A DNA stretch of 64,000 nt from Streptomyces sp. Je 1-369 (GCF_026810505.1 NZ_CP101750.1:6746515-6810514); one strand, 5' to 3'; numbered from the stretch's first letter, positions 35,025 through 45,289 are shown. Made by a program: numbers and translations. Notes: generated from the letters alone by a model not told the origin.

Positions 35025-36029
35025 ATGTGCCGCGTGCCAGGGCCGACACTCGCCGACATAGCCCGCGCCGCGGAGGTCTCGCACGCCCTCAACGGCACCG
35101 GCAGGGTCGGCGACGCCACCCGCCGCAGGGTCCGCGAGACGGCCACCCGCCTCGGCTACGGCACGCCGGGCCCGCCCCGCACCCGCACGCTCGGCATCGC
35201 GGTCACCACGTTCCCCGCAGCCTGGAACTACACGGACATCGCCTACTTCTCCCGCGCCGTCACCGCGGCCACCTCCGCCGCCCACGCCCGCGGCTACGCC
35301 CTGATCACCCTCCCCGCCGACCGCGCCGCCGACGACGCCTGGCACCACCTCGCCGTCGACGGCATGCTGATCATGGACAGCCCGCGGGGTGACCCGATGG
35401 TCCGCGCGTTGCGCGCCCGCGGCATCCCGCTCGTCTTCGACGGCGCCCCCGGCGACCCGCGCCCCGGCGACCACTGGGTCGACAACGACCACGAGTCGAC
35501 CGTCCGCGAGGTGCTCGACCACCTCTCGGCGTCCGGCGCCCGCCGCGTAGCGCTCCAGTCCGGCAGCGGCGACGAGCACTACGCGCGCGCGGTGACGGCG
35601 GCGTACGAACGCTGGTGCGCGGACCACTCCACGCCCCCTCTGGTCATCCCCTTCGACGAGACCGACGACGAAGGCCACGCGTTCGACCCCCTGCTACAGG
35701 ACGGCGAGGACGGCGAAGGCCGCGTCGACGCCGTCTACGCCGCGTACGACCCCGGCGGCCGCCAGCTCCTCGCCGCCGCGGCCCGCCACGGCCTGCGCGT
35801 CCCCGACGACCTGCGCGTGGTCTGCGCGAGCGAGGACCCGGCCTACGCGGAGACGACCCCACCCGTGACGACGGTGACCCTCGCCCCGGACCAGATGGCC
35901 CACGCCGCCGTCGCGGTCCTCGTCGCCCTGATCGAGGACGACGGCACGGCACCTCGGGGCCCGGTGTCGATCCCGGCCGGTCTGATCGTGCGCGCGTCAT
36001 CGGCCACGCGCCCGGCTCAACCGGCCTGA
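35025..36029 (+). CDS. LacI-family regulator with a shortened helix-turn-helix
   Basis: The protein has 334 residues. The periplasmic-binding-protein-like effector domain (about 55-325) is intact (LGIAVTTFPAAWNYTD, VDGMLIMDSPRG, WVDNDHESTVREV, VVCASEDPAYAETTPPVTTV). The DNA-binding headpiece reads PTLADIARAAEVSHALNGTGRV. Relative to the usual LacI pattern (A..AGVSxxTVSxxLN), about five residues of the recognition helix are missing between EVS and HALN. The surrounding gtctcg bases suggest a 15-bp in-frame slippage deletion. Specific DNA binding is therefore doubtful. The linker DATRRRVRETATRLGY is normal. It is divergent from the exported amidohydrolase, its likely original target. Confidence 0.88.
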   Translation: MCRVPGPTLADIARAAEVSHALNGTGRVGDATRRRVRETATRLGYGTPGPPRTRTLGIAVTTFPAAWNYTDIAYFSRAVTAATSAAHARGYALITLPADRAADDAWHHLAVDGMLIMDSPRGDPMVRALRARGIPLVFDGAPGDPRPGDHWVDNDHESTVREVLDHLSASGARRVALQSGSGDEHYARAVTAAYERWCADHSTPPLVIPFDETDDEGHAFDPLLQDGEDGEGRVDAVYAAYDPGGRQLLAAAARHGLRVPDDLRVVCASEDPAYAETTPPVTTVTLAPDQMAHAAVAVLVALIEDDGTAPRGPVSIPAGLIVRASSATRPAQPA

Positions 36030-36613
36030 GGCGTGGCCCCCGCCAGGACCGTGCCGACGACCCGCCCGACCTCCGCAGCCGGGGGCGCGACACCATCACG
36101 CCCCGCGAACAGCAGATGCCCGCTCCCGATGACGGTGAACGCGAGCGCGTCGGTGTCGCAGTCCGCGACGAGCCTGCCGAGGCCGCGCTCCGCCGCGAGG
36201 TAGCCGGCGAGCACGGAACCGGCCTCCGTCAGGAGGGGGATGCCGACCGGCGTGGTCCGCCGCAACCGCGCCCGCAGCGCGTCCCGCGAGGTGACCAGGC
36301 CGAGAACGCCCAGCGCAAGCGGCCCGAACAGGTCCGTCAGCGCGGCGGCGACGTTTCCGCTGACGGTGCCCGTCCCCGCGACCCCGCGCAGCGCCGCGCC
36401 TCGCGCCTCCACCGCGGCGATACGGTCGCGCACCAGCTCGGCGAGGAAGTCGTCGAAGTCGTCGAAGTGCCGGTGCAGGACCCCCTTCGCGCAGCCCGCC
36501 TCCGTGGTGACCGCACGGCTGGTCAGCGCGTTCGGCCCGTCCCGGACCAGGACGCGTTCGGCGGCGGCGAACAGCTGCTCGCGCACGTCGCGGATGGCCA
36601 CCCCTGTGGGCAC
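36017..36613 (-). CDS. TetR-family regulator
   Basis: The protein has 198 residues. The N-terminal HTH is EQLFAAAERVLVRDGPNALTSRAVTTEAGCAKGVLHRHFDD in outline (residues 8-50), followed by a variable ligand-binding helical domain. GTG 36613 is used since the TetR domain begins soon after and GAGAGG lies upstream. It is divergent from a methyltransferase gene across 75 bp containing two near-identical palindromes, so it very probably represses that gene and itself. It overlaps the convergent LacI gene by 13 bp. Confidence 0.85.
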   Translation of the reverse strand: MPTGVAIRDVREQLFAAAERVLVRDGPNALTSRAVTTEAGCAKGVLHRHFDDFDDFLAELVRDRIAAVEARGAALRGVAGTGTVSGNVAAALTDLFGPLALGVLGLVTSRDALRARLRRTTPVGIPLLTEAGSVLAGYLAAERGLGRLVADCDTDALAFTVIGSGHLLFAGRDGVAPPAAEVGRVVGTVLAGATPQAG

Positions 36614-36658
36614 GTCGGTTCCGCCTCTCTGCCGTACCGCCCCACCCGACCCTTGACG

Positions 36659-36696
36659 AGTGGGCGCGTGCCCACTCAAGGTGGGCGCATGCCCAC
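36659..36696. promoter_or_regulatory. Twin palindromes (probable TetR operators) overlapping the methyltransferase start
   Basis: AGTGGGC-GCGT-GCCCACT (36659-36676) and GTGGGC-GCAT-GCCCAC (36681-36696) are near-identical dyads with centres 21 bp apart. A TTGACG hexamer (36653-36658) lies just before the first. The second contains the ATG of the methyltransferase gene. This layout fits tight repression by the divergent TetR protein. Confidence 0.72.
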
Positions 36697-37507
36697 TATC
36701 CCCGAGAGTGAGCCGCACCGGCACCGTCGGACGGCAGAATCCTTCGGCACGGACGCCGAACGCTACGACCGGGCCCGCCCCCGCTACCCCGACGCGCTCA
36801 TCCGCCGCATCGTCGCGACCGCCCCGGGCCCCGCGCGCCAAGACGTGCGAGACGTCCTCGATGTCGGCTGCGGTACCGGCATCGTCGCCCGGCAGCTGCA
36901 CGCGGCAGGGTGCGCGGTGCTTGGCGTCGAGCCCGACGAGCGGATGGCGGACCTGGCGCGGCGGCTCGGCACGGAGGTCGAGCCCGGGACCTTCGAGGGC
37001 TGGGACCCGGCGGGCCGGACGTTCGACGCGGTGGTCGCGGGGCAGGCCTGGCACTGGGTCGACCCGGTCGCGGGGGCGGCGAAGGCGGCACGGGTCCTGC
37101 GTCCCGGCGGCGTCCTCGCGGCGTTCTGGAACGTGCACGAGCCGCCGCCCGTCGTGGCGGACGCGTTCGCCGACGCGTTCCACAGGGTGGCGCCCGACGC
37201 GCCGTTCGACGTCCGCGCGAAGCCGAGTCCGGCCCCGCTGCTCGACACGGCGGCCGACGGCATTCGCGCCGCGCACGCCTTCGACGACCCCGAGCGCTGG
37301 ACCTGCGCGTGGCAGTGGACGTACACCCGCGATGCCTGGCTGGACCAGCTCCCGACTCAGGGCGCGCTCACCCGGCTCCCCGCGGAGGCGCGGTCCGAGG
37401 TGCTCGGGGCGGTCGGCGCCGCCGTCGACACGCTGGGCGGCAGCTTCACCATGCGCTATACGACGGTGGCACTCATCGCCACCGCCCGGACTGCGGGCGC
37501 CCCGTGA
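36689..37507 (+). CDS. SAM-dependent class I methyltransferase
   Basis: The protein has 272 residues. It is a Methyltransf_11-type fold: motif I VLDVGCGTGIVARQL (about residues 52-66), acidic VEPDERM, and VVAGQAWHWVDPVAGAAKAARVLRPGG typical of small-molecule methyltransferases. The N-terminal SFGTDAERYDRARPRYP is a common signature of this group. The ATG lies inside a palindrome and has only a weak AAGG upstream. Substrate unknown. Paired with a TetR regulator, it may respond to a toxic small molecule. Confidence 0.85.
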   Translation: MPTIPESEPHRHRRTAESFGTDAERYDRARPRYPDALIRRIVATAPGPARQDVRDVLDVGCGTGIVARQLHAAGCAVLGVEPDERMADLARRLGTEVEPGTFEGWDPAGRTFDAVVAGQAWHWVDPVAGAAKAARVLRPGGVLAAFWNVHEPPPVVADAFADAFHRVAPDAPFDVRAKPSPAPLLDTAADGIRAAHAFDDPERWTCAWQWTYTRDAWLDQLPTQGALTRLPAEARSEVLGAVGAAVDTLGGSFTMRYTTVALIATARTAGAP

Positions 37508-37558
37508 CACAGGGCATGCGGGCGCGCCTCGTCGGACCGAGGGGTCATGTACTAGAGT

Positions 37559-37576
37559 TATCTCGACATCGAGATA
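37559..37576. promoter_or_regulatory. Perfect palindrome TATCTCGACATCGAGATA upstream of aconitase
   Basis: Eight-base arms TATCTCGA / TCGAGATA around CA, 128 bp before the aconitase GTG. Its ATCTC-N6-GAGAT core matches the dyad upstream of the HTH-MurA gene. MarR-type TamR has been reported to control aconitase in S. coelicolor; I cannot confirm from memory that this is its site. Confidence 0.65.
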
Positions 37577-37618
37577 TCTGCCGAGGCGCACCAGAAGCCG
37601 CCACTCGGTAAGGGTTAC

Positions 37619-37637
37619 CTAACTAAGCCTTACCTTA
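37619..37637. promoter_or_regulatory. Iron-box-like site (DmdR/IdeR type) upstream of aconitase
   Basis: The stretch CTAACTAAGCCTTACCTTA agrees at 13 of 19 positions with the reverse complement of the DtxR-family iron-box consensus; its half AGCCTTACCTTA agrees at 10 of 12. It lies 67 bp before the start codon of an iron-sulphur enzyme gene, where iron control would make sense. Confidence 0.45.
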
Positions 37638-37638
37638 G

Positions 37639-40419
<2,781 letters not shown>

Positions 40420-40452
40420 TCCGGCGGGCAGGACAGGGCACGGCAGGCAGTT

Positions 40453-40493
40453 GAGGGCCGTACCCCCGGACGCGTTCCGGGGGTACGGCCCTC
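40453..40493. terminator. 18-bp-stem bidirectional terminator after aconitase
   Basis: GAGGGCCGTACCCCCGGA (40453-40470) and its exact reverse complement (40476-40493) flank the loop CGCGT. It sits between the convergent aconitase and flavin monooxygenase stops. Confidence 0.9.
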
Positions 40494-40502
40494 GCCACGT
40501 TC

Positions 40503-41804
40503 TTACGTCAGCGGTGCCGACGAGCCCGAGCGCATGACGTGGTCGACGTGGATCAGGCGGGCGAGGAACCGGCCGTTCTCCACGTTCGCCTCGACGCCCA
40601 CGGGCGCGAGCGAGTTCCCGTCCGGGAGCCCGGCGTAGTACAGGCCGGGGAGCGCGCCGAGGAGGCCCTTCCGCTGGACGGGGGCGCCGTCGGCGTCGAG
40701 GACGCGGCGCGGCAGGATGCCGTAGTCCGGCCCGAAGCCGGTGCACCAGATGATGGTGCCGATGGCGTGGTGCGCCAGGTCGAGGGTCTCCCCGAAGGCG
40801 GTCACGGCGTCCAGCGGCATCGCGGGCGCCGGATGCTCCTCCGGTGCCGCGAAGCCCCGCTCCCGGATCTCCGTGTCGATGAGGTCGATGGCCCGCCGGA
40901 ACGACCGCGCGGACTCCTCCGCCGTGGCGACGACGTTCTCCTTGAGCAGGAGCCGACCGCCGTCCGCCGCGCGTACCGAGCCGACCAGGGTCACGCCCTT
41001 CGCGGCCAGCGTGCCGAGGTTCAGGTCGTCGCTCTTGTCCTGCACCGCGGTGACCGGCAGGCCGGGCAGGACCGGCCCGCCGTCGCCGCTCGCCGCGCCG
41101 AACTCCGCGTACAGGGAGGGGATCGCGCCCAGCCACTCCTGAATGCCCCGGCCGCGGTGCCGGCGGGGCCACGCGCGATGACGGCCGACCGCGAGGAACG
41201 TGCGCCGCCCGGAGTCCACCAGTTCGTCGGCGATCTGCTGGCCGCTGATGCCCGCGCCGACCACCAGGACGGCACCGTCCGGCAGGGACCGGGGGTTGCG
41301 GTAGTCGCGGGAGTGGATCCGGTGCACGGCCGGGTCGACGTCGGCGGCCAGGGCGGGGGTGCGGGGAGCCGCGTAACCGCCCACCGCGGCGACGAGGTTG
41401 CGGGATTCGACGATGTCACCGGAGGCCAGGTGTGTCCTGAACCGTACGTCGTCGTGCTCGGAAACGTCCGGCAGGCACTCGACTCGTTGGACAGCCGTGT
41501 GCTCCCGCACTTGGAGCTGCCGTTCCGCCACGTAACGGCGCAGGACGCGGGCCAGTTCGGGGCCGGACGGGCAGCCGTAGGGGTCGTCACCCTCGTACTC
41601 CAGACCGGGGAACCGGACCGACCGGTTTCCGCTGCCCACGAGCAGGCTGTCCCACCGTTCGTGGGCCCAGGCCTGACCGATCTCGCCCCGCTCCAGGACG
41701 AGCGCGTCCCGCCCCCGCTCCTGGAGGGCCCCGGCCACTCCGCACCCTTGCTGCCCGGCACCGACGACGACGGTCTCCACGTACTCCACTGCTACTGCTG
41801 CCAT
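40503..41804 (-). CDS. FAD/NAD(P)-dependent flavin monooxygenase-like oxidoreductase
   Basis: The protein has 433 residues with two dinucleotide-binding motifs: VVVGAGQQGCGVAGAL near residue 12 (FAD) and VLVVGAGISGQQIADEL near 180 (NAD(P)H). This is the class B flavin monooxygenase/CzcO-like pattern. A C-terminal IIWCTGFGPDYGIL fits the family. No specific substrate motif is evident. It is divergent from a MerR regulator, with a 22-bp perfect palindrome 16 bp before its ATG. AAGGGAAGGG serves as ribosome-binding site. A role in detoxification or oxidation of a small compound, induced through the MerR protein, is likely but unproven. Confidence 0.88.
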   Translation of the reverse strand: MAAVAVEYVETVVVGAGQQGCGVAGALQERGRDALVLERGEIGQAWAHERWDSLLVGSGNRSVRFPGLEYEGDDPYGCPSGPELARVLRRYVAERQLQVREHTAVQRVECLPDVSEHDDVRFRTHLASGDIVESRNLVAAVGGYAAPRTPALAADVDPAVHRIHSRDYRNPRSLPDGAVLVVGAGISGQQIADELVDSGRRTFLAVGRHRAWPRRHRGRGIQEWLGAIPSLYAEFGAASGDGGPVLPGLPVTAVQDKSDDLNLGTLAAKGVTLVGSVRAADGGRLLLKENVVATAEESARSFRRAIDLIDTEIRERGFAAPEEHPAPAMPLDAVTAFGETLDLAHHAIGTIIWCTGFGPDYGILPRRVLDADGAPVQRKGLLGALPGLYYAGLPDGNSLAPVGVEANVENGRFLARLIHVDHVMRSGSSAPLT

Positions 41805-41820
41805 GAACCGGCCCTTCCCT

Positions 41821-41842
41821 TCACTTAGGTTTACCTAAGTGA
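41821..41842. promoter_or_regulatory. 22-bp perfect palindrome between flavin monooxygenase and MerR genes
   Basis: TCACTTAGGT and its exact reverse complement ACCTAAGTGA flank TT. The dyad resembles MerR-family operators such as ACTTGGAGT-type sites. Its TTAGGT/ACCTAA core also recalls half an iron box, but the 19-bp iron-box symmetry is absent. Confidence 0.78.
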
Positions 41843-41867
41843 GACCTTGCCTCCTCAAGTCGCCTTG

Positions 41868-42527
41868 ATGTCAACTGGGTTCATGGCGCGACGCGGCAAG
41901 GTCCTCATCGGTGAAGCGGCGGCTCTGTACGGACTGGCGCCGTCGACGGTGCGGTGGTGGGAGCGGGAAGGGGTGCTCGATCCGCCCGCGCGCGAGGGCG
42001 GCAAGCGGCTCTACGACGACACAGGACTGCGCCGCATCGGCCTCGCGTATCTGTGCTGCGTGGTCGGGCGAATGCCGCTGAACCAGGCCGCGGTGGTGAC
42101 TTCGGGGGAGGCCACGCGCGACGCCTGGCAGTCCGCGGTCGAAGGTCAGTTGGCGCGAGTCGAGCGGCAGATCGCCCAACTGGAGGCGGCCCGGGGGTAC
42201 CTCCGCCACGCGCTGGGCTGCACGGACGACGACATCGCGGGGGAGTGCCCGGTCCTGGACGCGGAGTTGGCCGCGCACACGCCGCGCGGCCGCTACCCGG
42301 ACGCCGACCTCGTCACGGCGGCCCGCGAGGCCCACGCGCCCGACGCGCTCGACGCGTCCTACGCTCCGCGTGACGAAAAGGCGGCGGACCGCGCTGAGGG
42401 TGACGAAAATCCGGGGAGCTGCCCCGTCTGTCAGGGGCCGGTCGCACTACCCTCGCGCGGCCGCCCCCCGACGTACTGCTCACCCGCCTGCCGACAACGC
42501 GCCTACCGCTCACGTCGCCGCGCGTGA
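41868..42527 (+). CDS. MerR-family regulator with C-terminal zinc-finger-like motif
   Basis: About 219 residues. The N-terminal MerR HTH is KVLIGEAAALYGLAPSTVRWWEREGVL, with the wing at GGKRLYDD. A dimerisation coil follows (LARVERQIAQLEAARGYL), then CTDDDIAGECP. The last 35 residues hold CPVCQGPV...YCSPACRQRAYRSRRR, a CxxC-x(n)-CxxxC arrangement typical of small zinc-binding tails. Either ATG 41868 or ATG 41883 could be the start; neither has a strong Shine-Dalgarno. It is divergent from the flavin monooxygenase, its probable target, and converges on a repeat protein gene with a 4-bp gap. Confidence 0.86.
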   Translation: MSTGFMARRGKVLIGEAAALYGLAPSTVRWWEREGVLDPPAREGGKRLYDDTGLRRIGLAYLCCVVGRMPLNQAAVVTSGEATRDAWQSAVEGQLARVERQIAQLEAARGYLRHALGCTDDDIAGECPVLDAELAAHTPRGRYPDADLVTAAREAHAPDALDASYAPRDEKAADRAEGDENPGSCPVCQGPVALPSRGRPPTYCSPACRQRAYRSRRRA

Positions 42528-42531
42528 AGGG

Positions 42532-43314
42532 TCAACTCAGCGGAATGCTCTTCACGGCGGACAGCAGCGGGATGAGGACGTAGTCGCCGTTGCCCGCACC
42601 GCAGACCGGCCGTGTGTCGACGGTGTCGGAGATGTTCGTGCCCGTCGTGTAGCGCTTGTCCGGGGCCGGTACGACGCTCGTCATGTGACTCTTGAGCCGC
42701 TCTGAGTAGTACACGCACTGGTGCAGGTTGAGGCGGCTGCCCGTGGTCAGGTCCAGGGGCAGGGAGCCCGAGAGGCCGGGGTTGGGCACGTGGTTGCCGT
42801 TGCCAGGACCGCAGGTCGGAGAGGTCTCCTTACTGTTCGAGACCTTGGTGCCGGTGGAGTAGCGCCCGTCGCCGCTCGGCGTCACCAGGGTGGTGAAGCG
42901 GTCGGTGCTCGCGCTCCGGTAGTAGTCGCACTGCTGGAGGTTGAGGTAGCGCCCGGCGCCGAGGTTCAGCGCCTCGACGCCGTGCAGGATCGGCACGGGT
43001 ACGTGATTGCCGTTCCCCGCGCCGCAGGCCGCCGTGGTGTCGGCGGTGGCGGAGTGCTTCGTGCCGGTGGAGTAGCGTCCGTCGCCGCTCGGCGTCACGA
43101 AGGTGTTGAAGTGGTCGTCGAGGCTGCTCGCGTAGTACGCGCACTGGTGCAGGTTGAGATAGCCGGAGGCGCCCCGTGTCGCCCCTGCTGTCTCCCCGCC
43201 CGGCGTCGCCCCCGCTGCCTGCGCGCCCGTGTTCCCCGTGCCCATGGCGGCCACCATGCCCACCGCCACGGCGAGCACCGGGCGCCACAGGCGGCGGCTG
43301 GTCCGTCGCTTCAT
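42532..43314 (-). CDS. Secreted protein with three DUF5648-like repeats
   Basis: The protein has 260 residues with a Sec-type signal peptide (MKRRTSRRLWRPVLAVAVGM, then Ala-rich). Three tandem repeats of about 65 residues follow. Each starts LNLHQCxYY (LNLQQCDYY in the second), continues through a T.VTPSGDGRYSTGTK-type strand and ends CGAGNGxxVPxPxL. This resembles the DUF5648 lectin-like module of secreted bacterial proteins. Each repeat has two cysteines, which could form a disulphide outside the cell. GAGGAGAA precedes the ATG. It is downstream of, and separated by a terminator from, the VOC gene. Function unknown, possibly binding of cell-surface material. Confidence 0.75.
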   Translation of the reverse strand: MKRRTSRRLWRPVLAVAVGMVAAMGTGNTGAQAAGATPGGETAGATRGASGYLNLHQCAYYASSLDDHFNTFVTPSGDGRYSTGTKHSATADTTAACGAGNGNHVPVPILHGVEALNLGAGRYLNLQQCDYYRSASTDRFTTLVTPSGDGRYSTGTKVSNSKETSPTCGPGNGNHVPNPGLSGSLPLDLTTGSRLNLHQCVYYSERLKSHMTSVVPAPDKRYTTGTNISDTVDTRPVCGAGNGDYVLIPLLSAVKSIPLS

Positions 43315-43394
43315 GTCGTGGTTCTCCTCTCCCTGCGCGGAGCGCTCAGGGCGCGCCCCGCACCTCGGACCACGAAGGTCCCAGGAGGAACGCG

Positions 43395-43430
43395 GGGCCG
43401 GGTACCCCCAGATCTGGGGATACCCGGCCC
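43395..43430. terminator. Near-perfect 36-nt palindrome after VOC gene
   Basis: Inverted repeat centred on AGATCT: the inner CCCCAGATCTGGGG is perfect, then one mismatch, then ten more pairs (GGGCCGGGTA / TACCCGGCCC). It lies 13 bp after the VOC stop and 80 bp before the start of the next minus-strand gene, as a terminator would. Confidence 0.8.
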
Positions 43431-43443
43431 GCGAGGACTGTGC

Positions 43444-43836
43444 CTACGGTTGCGGCCACCCGCCGTACGGCACGGTGATGAGCTCCATCGCGTGCCCCGC
43501 GGGGTCCAGGAAGTACACGCCACGACCGCCGTCGTTACGGTTGAACTCGCCCGGCTGCTTCTGCTGCGGGTCGGCCCAGTGCTCGATGCCGCGCGCACCG
43601 ATCTTGTCGTAAGCCGCGTCGAACTCCGCCTCGGAGACGAGGAAGGCGTAGTGCTGCGGGGTGATCGACCCGGCGGGAACGGTGGCGAAGTCGAGGGTGA
43701 CCGAATTGCTGAGGACGACCGCGATGAACGGTCCCCATTCCGCACCGATTTCGAGGCCCAACAGCTCCGCGAAGAACTCGGCGGACTCCCGGTTGTCCCG
43801 GGCATGGACGATCGTGTGATTCAACTGAACTGACAA
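43444..43836 (-). CDS. VOC-superfamily (glyoxalase/dioxygenase fold) protein
   Basis: The protein has 130 residues with the VOC pattern: LNHTIVHARDNRESAEFFAELLGL, a central beta region, and VYFLDPAGHAMELITVPYGG at the end with the C-terminal metal-ligand-type Glu. It has a TTG start at 43836, chosen because GGAGG lies six bases upstream and homologues begin MSVQLNHTIVHA. An upstream ATG (43872) has no ribosome-binding site. VOC proteins include glyoxalases, dioxygenases and resistance proteins; no substrate can be named. Confidence 0.85.
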   Translation of the reverse strand: MSVQLNHTIVHARDNRESAEFFAELLGLEIGAEWGPFIAVVLSNSVTLDFATVPAGSITPQHYAFLVSEAEFDAAYDKIGARGIEHWADPQQKQPGEFNRNDGGRGVYFLDPAGHAMELITVPYGGWPQP

Positions 43837-43930
43837 GGAATGCCTCCACAAGGCATCTCCCGACACCTCCATGCCTCACCCAGCCGGTGACCGACACGCG
43901 ATGTCGCCGTGGATCATAGACACGACGCCC

Positions 43931-44404
43931 TCACGCTGTCGATTCGTCTCGCCGCACGAACCGTGCACGAGCGGCCTCGTGAGCGACGCGCAGCAGCCGC
44001 ACCACCGTGTCCGTCGTCCTCTCGCCGGGATTCACGACGCAGATCCAGCCGAGCGCGCCGTACACCGGATGCGGCATCACACGGTCGACGGCCGCGTGGT
44101 CACGAGGGCGGGTGATGCTGCGCGGCTCCTCTCCGGTGAGCTCACGGAACGTCGCGCGGTCGACACGGACGTTCACGCGCCAACGGCCCGGAGGGTCCAG
44201 GTCGGAGGCGGTGTCGTCCGGGTAGTTCTTGGTGACGACTGTCCCGTAGGGCTGCACGTTCTCGGGCATGCGGCCGCCGGGGGAGTAGTAGAAGAACGCG
44301 TCTCCCCACGCGAGCTCGGGGAAGTCGCCTCCCGGCCCCGGGACGAGCACGAGCGCGCCGTCGAGTTCGTCCCGCACGGCCGCGATGATCTGTTCCATAC
44401 TCAT
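43931..44404 (-). CDS. DUF6194 protein
   Basis: The protein has 157 residues. It contains WGDAFFYYSPGGRMPENVQPYGTVVTKNYP in outline, plus FRELTGEEP and HPVYGALGWICVVNPGERT, which matches the DUF6194 family of actinobacteria (function unknown; fold probably similar to YjbR/luciferase-like DUF families). Soluble, no signal peptide. It is divergent from the MerR-like regulator, with starts about 28 bp apart. The two may be functionally linked. Confidence 0.78.
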   Translation of the reverse strand: MSMEQIIAAVRDELDGALVLVPGPGGDFPELAWGDAFFYYSPGGRMPENVQPYGTVVTKNYPDDTASDLDPPGRWRVNVRVDRATFRELTGEEPRSITRPRDHAAVDRVMPHPVYGALGWICVVNPGERTTDTVVRLLRVAHEAARARFVRRDESTA

Positions 44405-44432
44405 GGTTCAAGCATCACCTTCAAGTGCTTAT

Positions 44433-45197
44433 GTGGGGTTGGCCGTGGACGGGACCGCGAGCGGTCGGCGAGCGGAGCGGCTGAGGACAGTCGATGTCGC
44501 CCGCGAGTCGGGTTACTCGGTGCAGCAGGTTCGCGACCTGGAGCGGCTGGGAGTCATCCCGCCGGCCGCTCGGTCGAGCAACGGCTATCGCTCGTACACG
44601 GCAGCCCACGTGCACGCTCTGCACGCCTATCGCGGACTCGCGGGTGCGGTCGGGCCCGTCGAGGCCCGGCAGATGCTCGCGGAGCTGCGGACGGAGACGA
44701 TCGCCGTGGCGGCCGCGGCGATCAGCGCGGTGCACGTGCGGCTCGCGCGCGAACGGGACGAAGCTCTCCGTGCCCAACAGGCGTTGCGCGCGATCCAGGG
44801 TGAGACGAACACGCCCGGGTTCGAGGGGGAGAGCGACACGATGACGATCACGCAGCTGGCCGCGGCGCTCGACGTACGCCCCTCGTCCCTGCGGTTCTGG
44901 GAGCAGGAAGGACTCGTCAGCCCCGAGCGAGTGACATCACTGCGAGCACGTCGATACGGGCTTCCGGCGATCAGGGAGGCCCGGATCGTCGCCGCTCTCC
45001 GCGCCAGCGGATACGGCATTCCCGCGGTGCGCGACATCATGGGCTCCCTGCACCGGCTCGACGGCCCGGGAGAGACCCGGCGCATCCTGCAACAACGTCT
45101 CGACCGGATCGCCACGCGGACCGTGGCGCTGCTCCGAGCGGGCGCGGACCTGGCAGCCGTCGTGACGTCCGACCAGGAACCGCCGAGCACCCGGTAG
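44433..45197 (+). CDS. MerR-like regulator with two helix-turn-helix modules
   Basis: About 254 residues. There are two MerR-type HTHs in one chain. The first is RTVDVARESGYSVQQVRDLERLGVIPPAARSSNGYRSY (near residues 20-60). The second is ITQLAAALDVRPSSLRFWEQEGLVSPER (near 150-180) with a changed wing (SLRARRYG). This tandem layout resembles TioE-like regulators of Streptomyces. GTG 44433 is provisional; GTG 44445 is equally possible and neither has a strong ribosome-binding site. It is divergent from the DUF6194 gene, which is its likely target. Confidence 0.8.
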   Translation: MGLAVDGTASGRRAERLRTVDVARESGYSVQQVRDLERLGVIPPAARSSNGYRSYTAAHVHALHAYRGLAGAVGPVEARQMLAELRTETIAVAAAAISAVHVRLARERDEALRAQQALRAIQGETNTPGFEGESDTMTITQLAAALDVRPSSLRFWEQEGLVSPERVTSLRARRYGLPAIREARIVAALRASGYGIPAVRDIMGSLHRLDGPGETRRILQQRLDRIATRTVALLRAGADLAAVVTSDQEPPSTR

Positions 45198-45275
45198 GCC
45201 GGACCGCCCCGCGAGCGAGCCCCCCAGGTCTGGACTTGTCCGCGCAGTCTCTCTACGCTCAGCCGCACCACGCAC

Positions 45276-45289
45276 TGAGAGCGCTCTCA
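45276..45289. promoter_or_regulatory. LacI/CebR-like palindrome TGAGAGCGCTCTCA before the S1 protease
   Basis: Perfect 14-bp palindrome, 54 bp before the protease start. It differs from the CebR operator of Streptomyces (TGGGAGCGCTCCCA) at one symmetric base pair, which points to a LacI-family repressor of the sugar-responsive type. Confidence 0.65.

Noticed and set aside
41825..41838. TTAGGTTTACCTAA as an iron box
   Set aside because: The core resembles a half-site, but the 19-bp spacing and symmetry of DtxR-family boxes are absent; the MerR reading is simpler.
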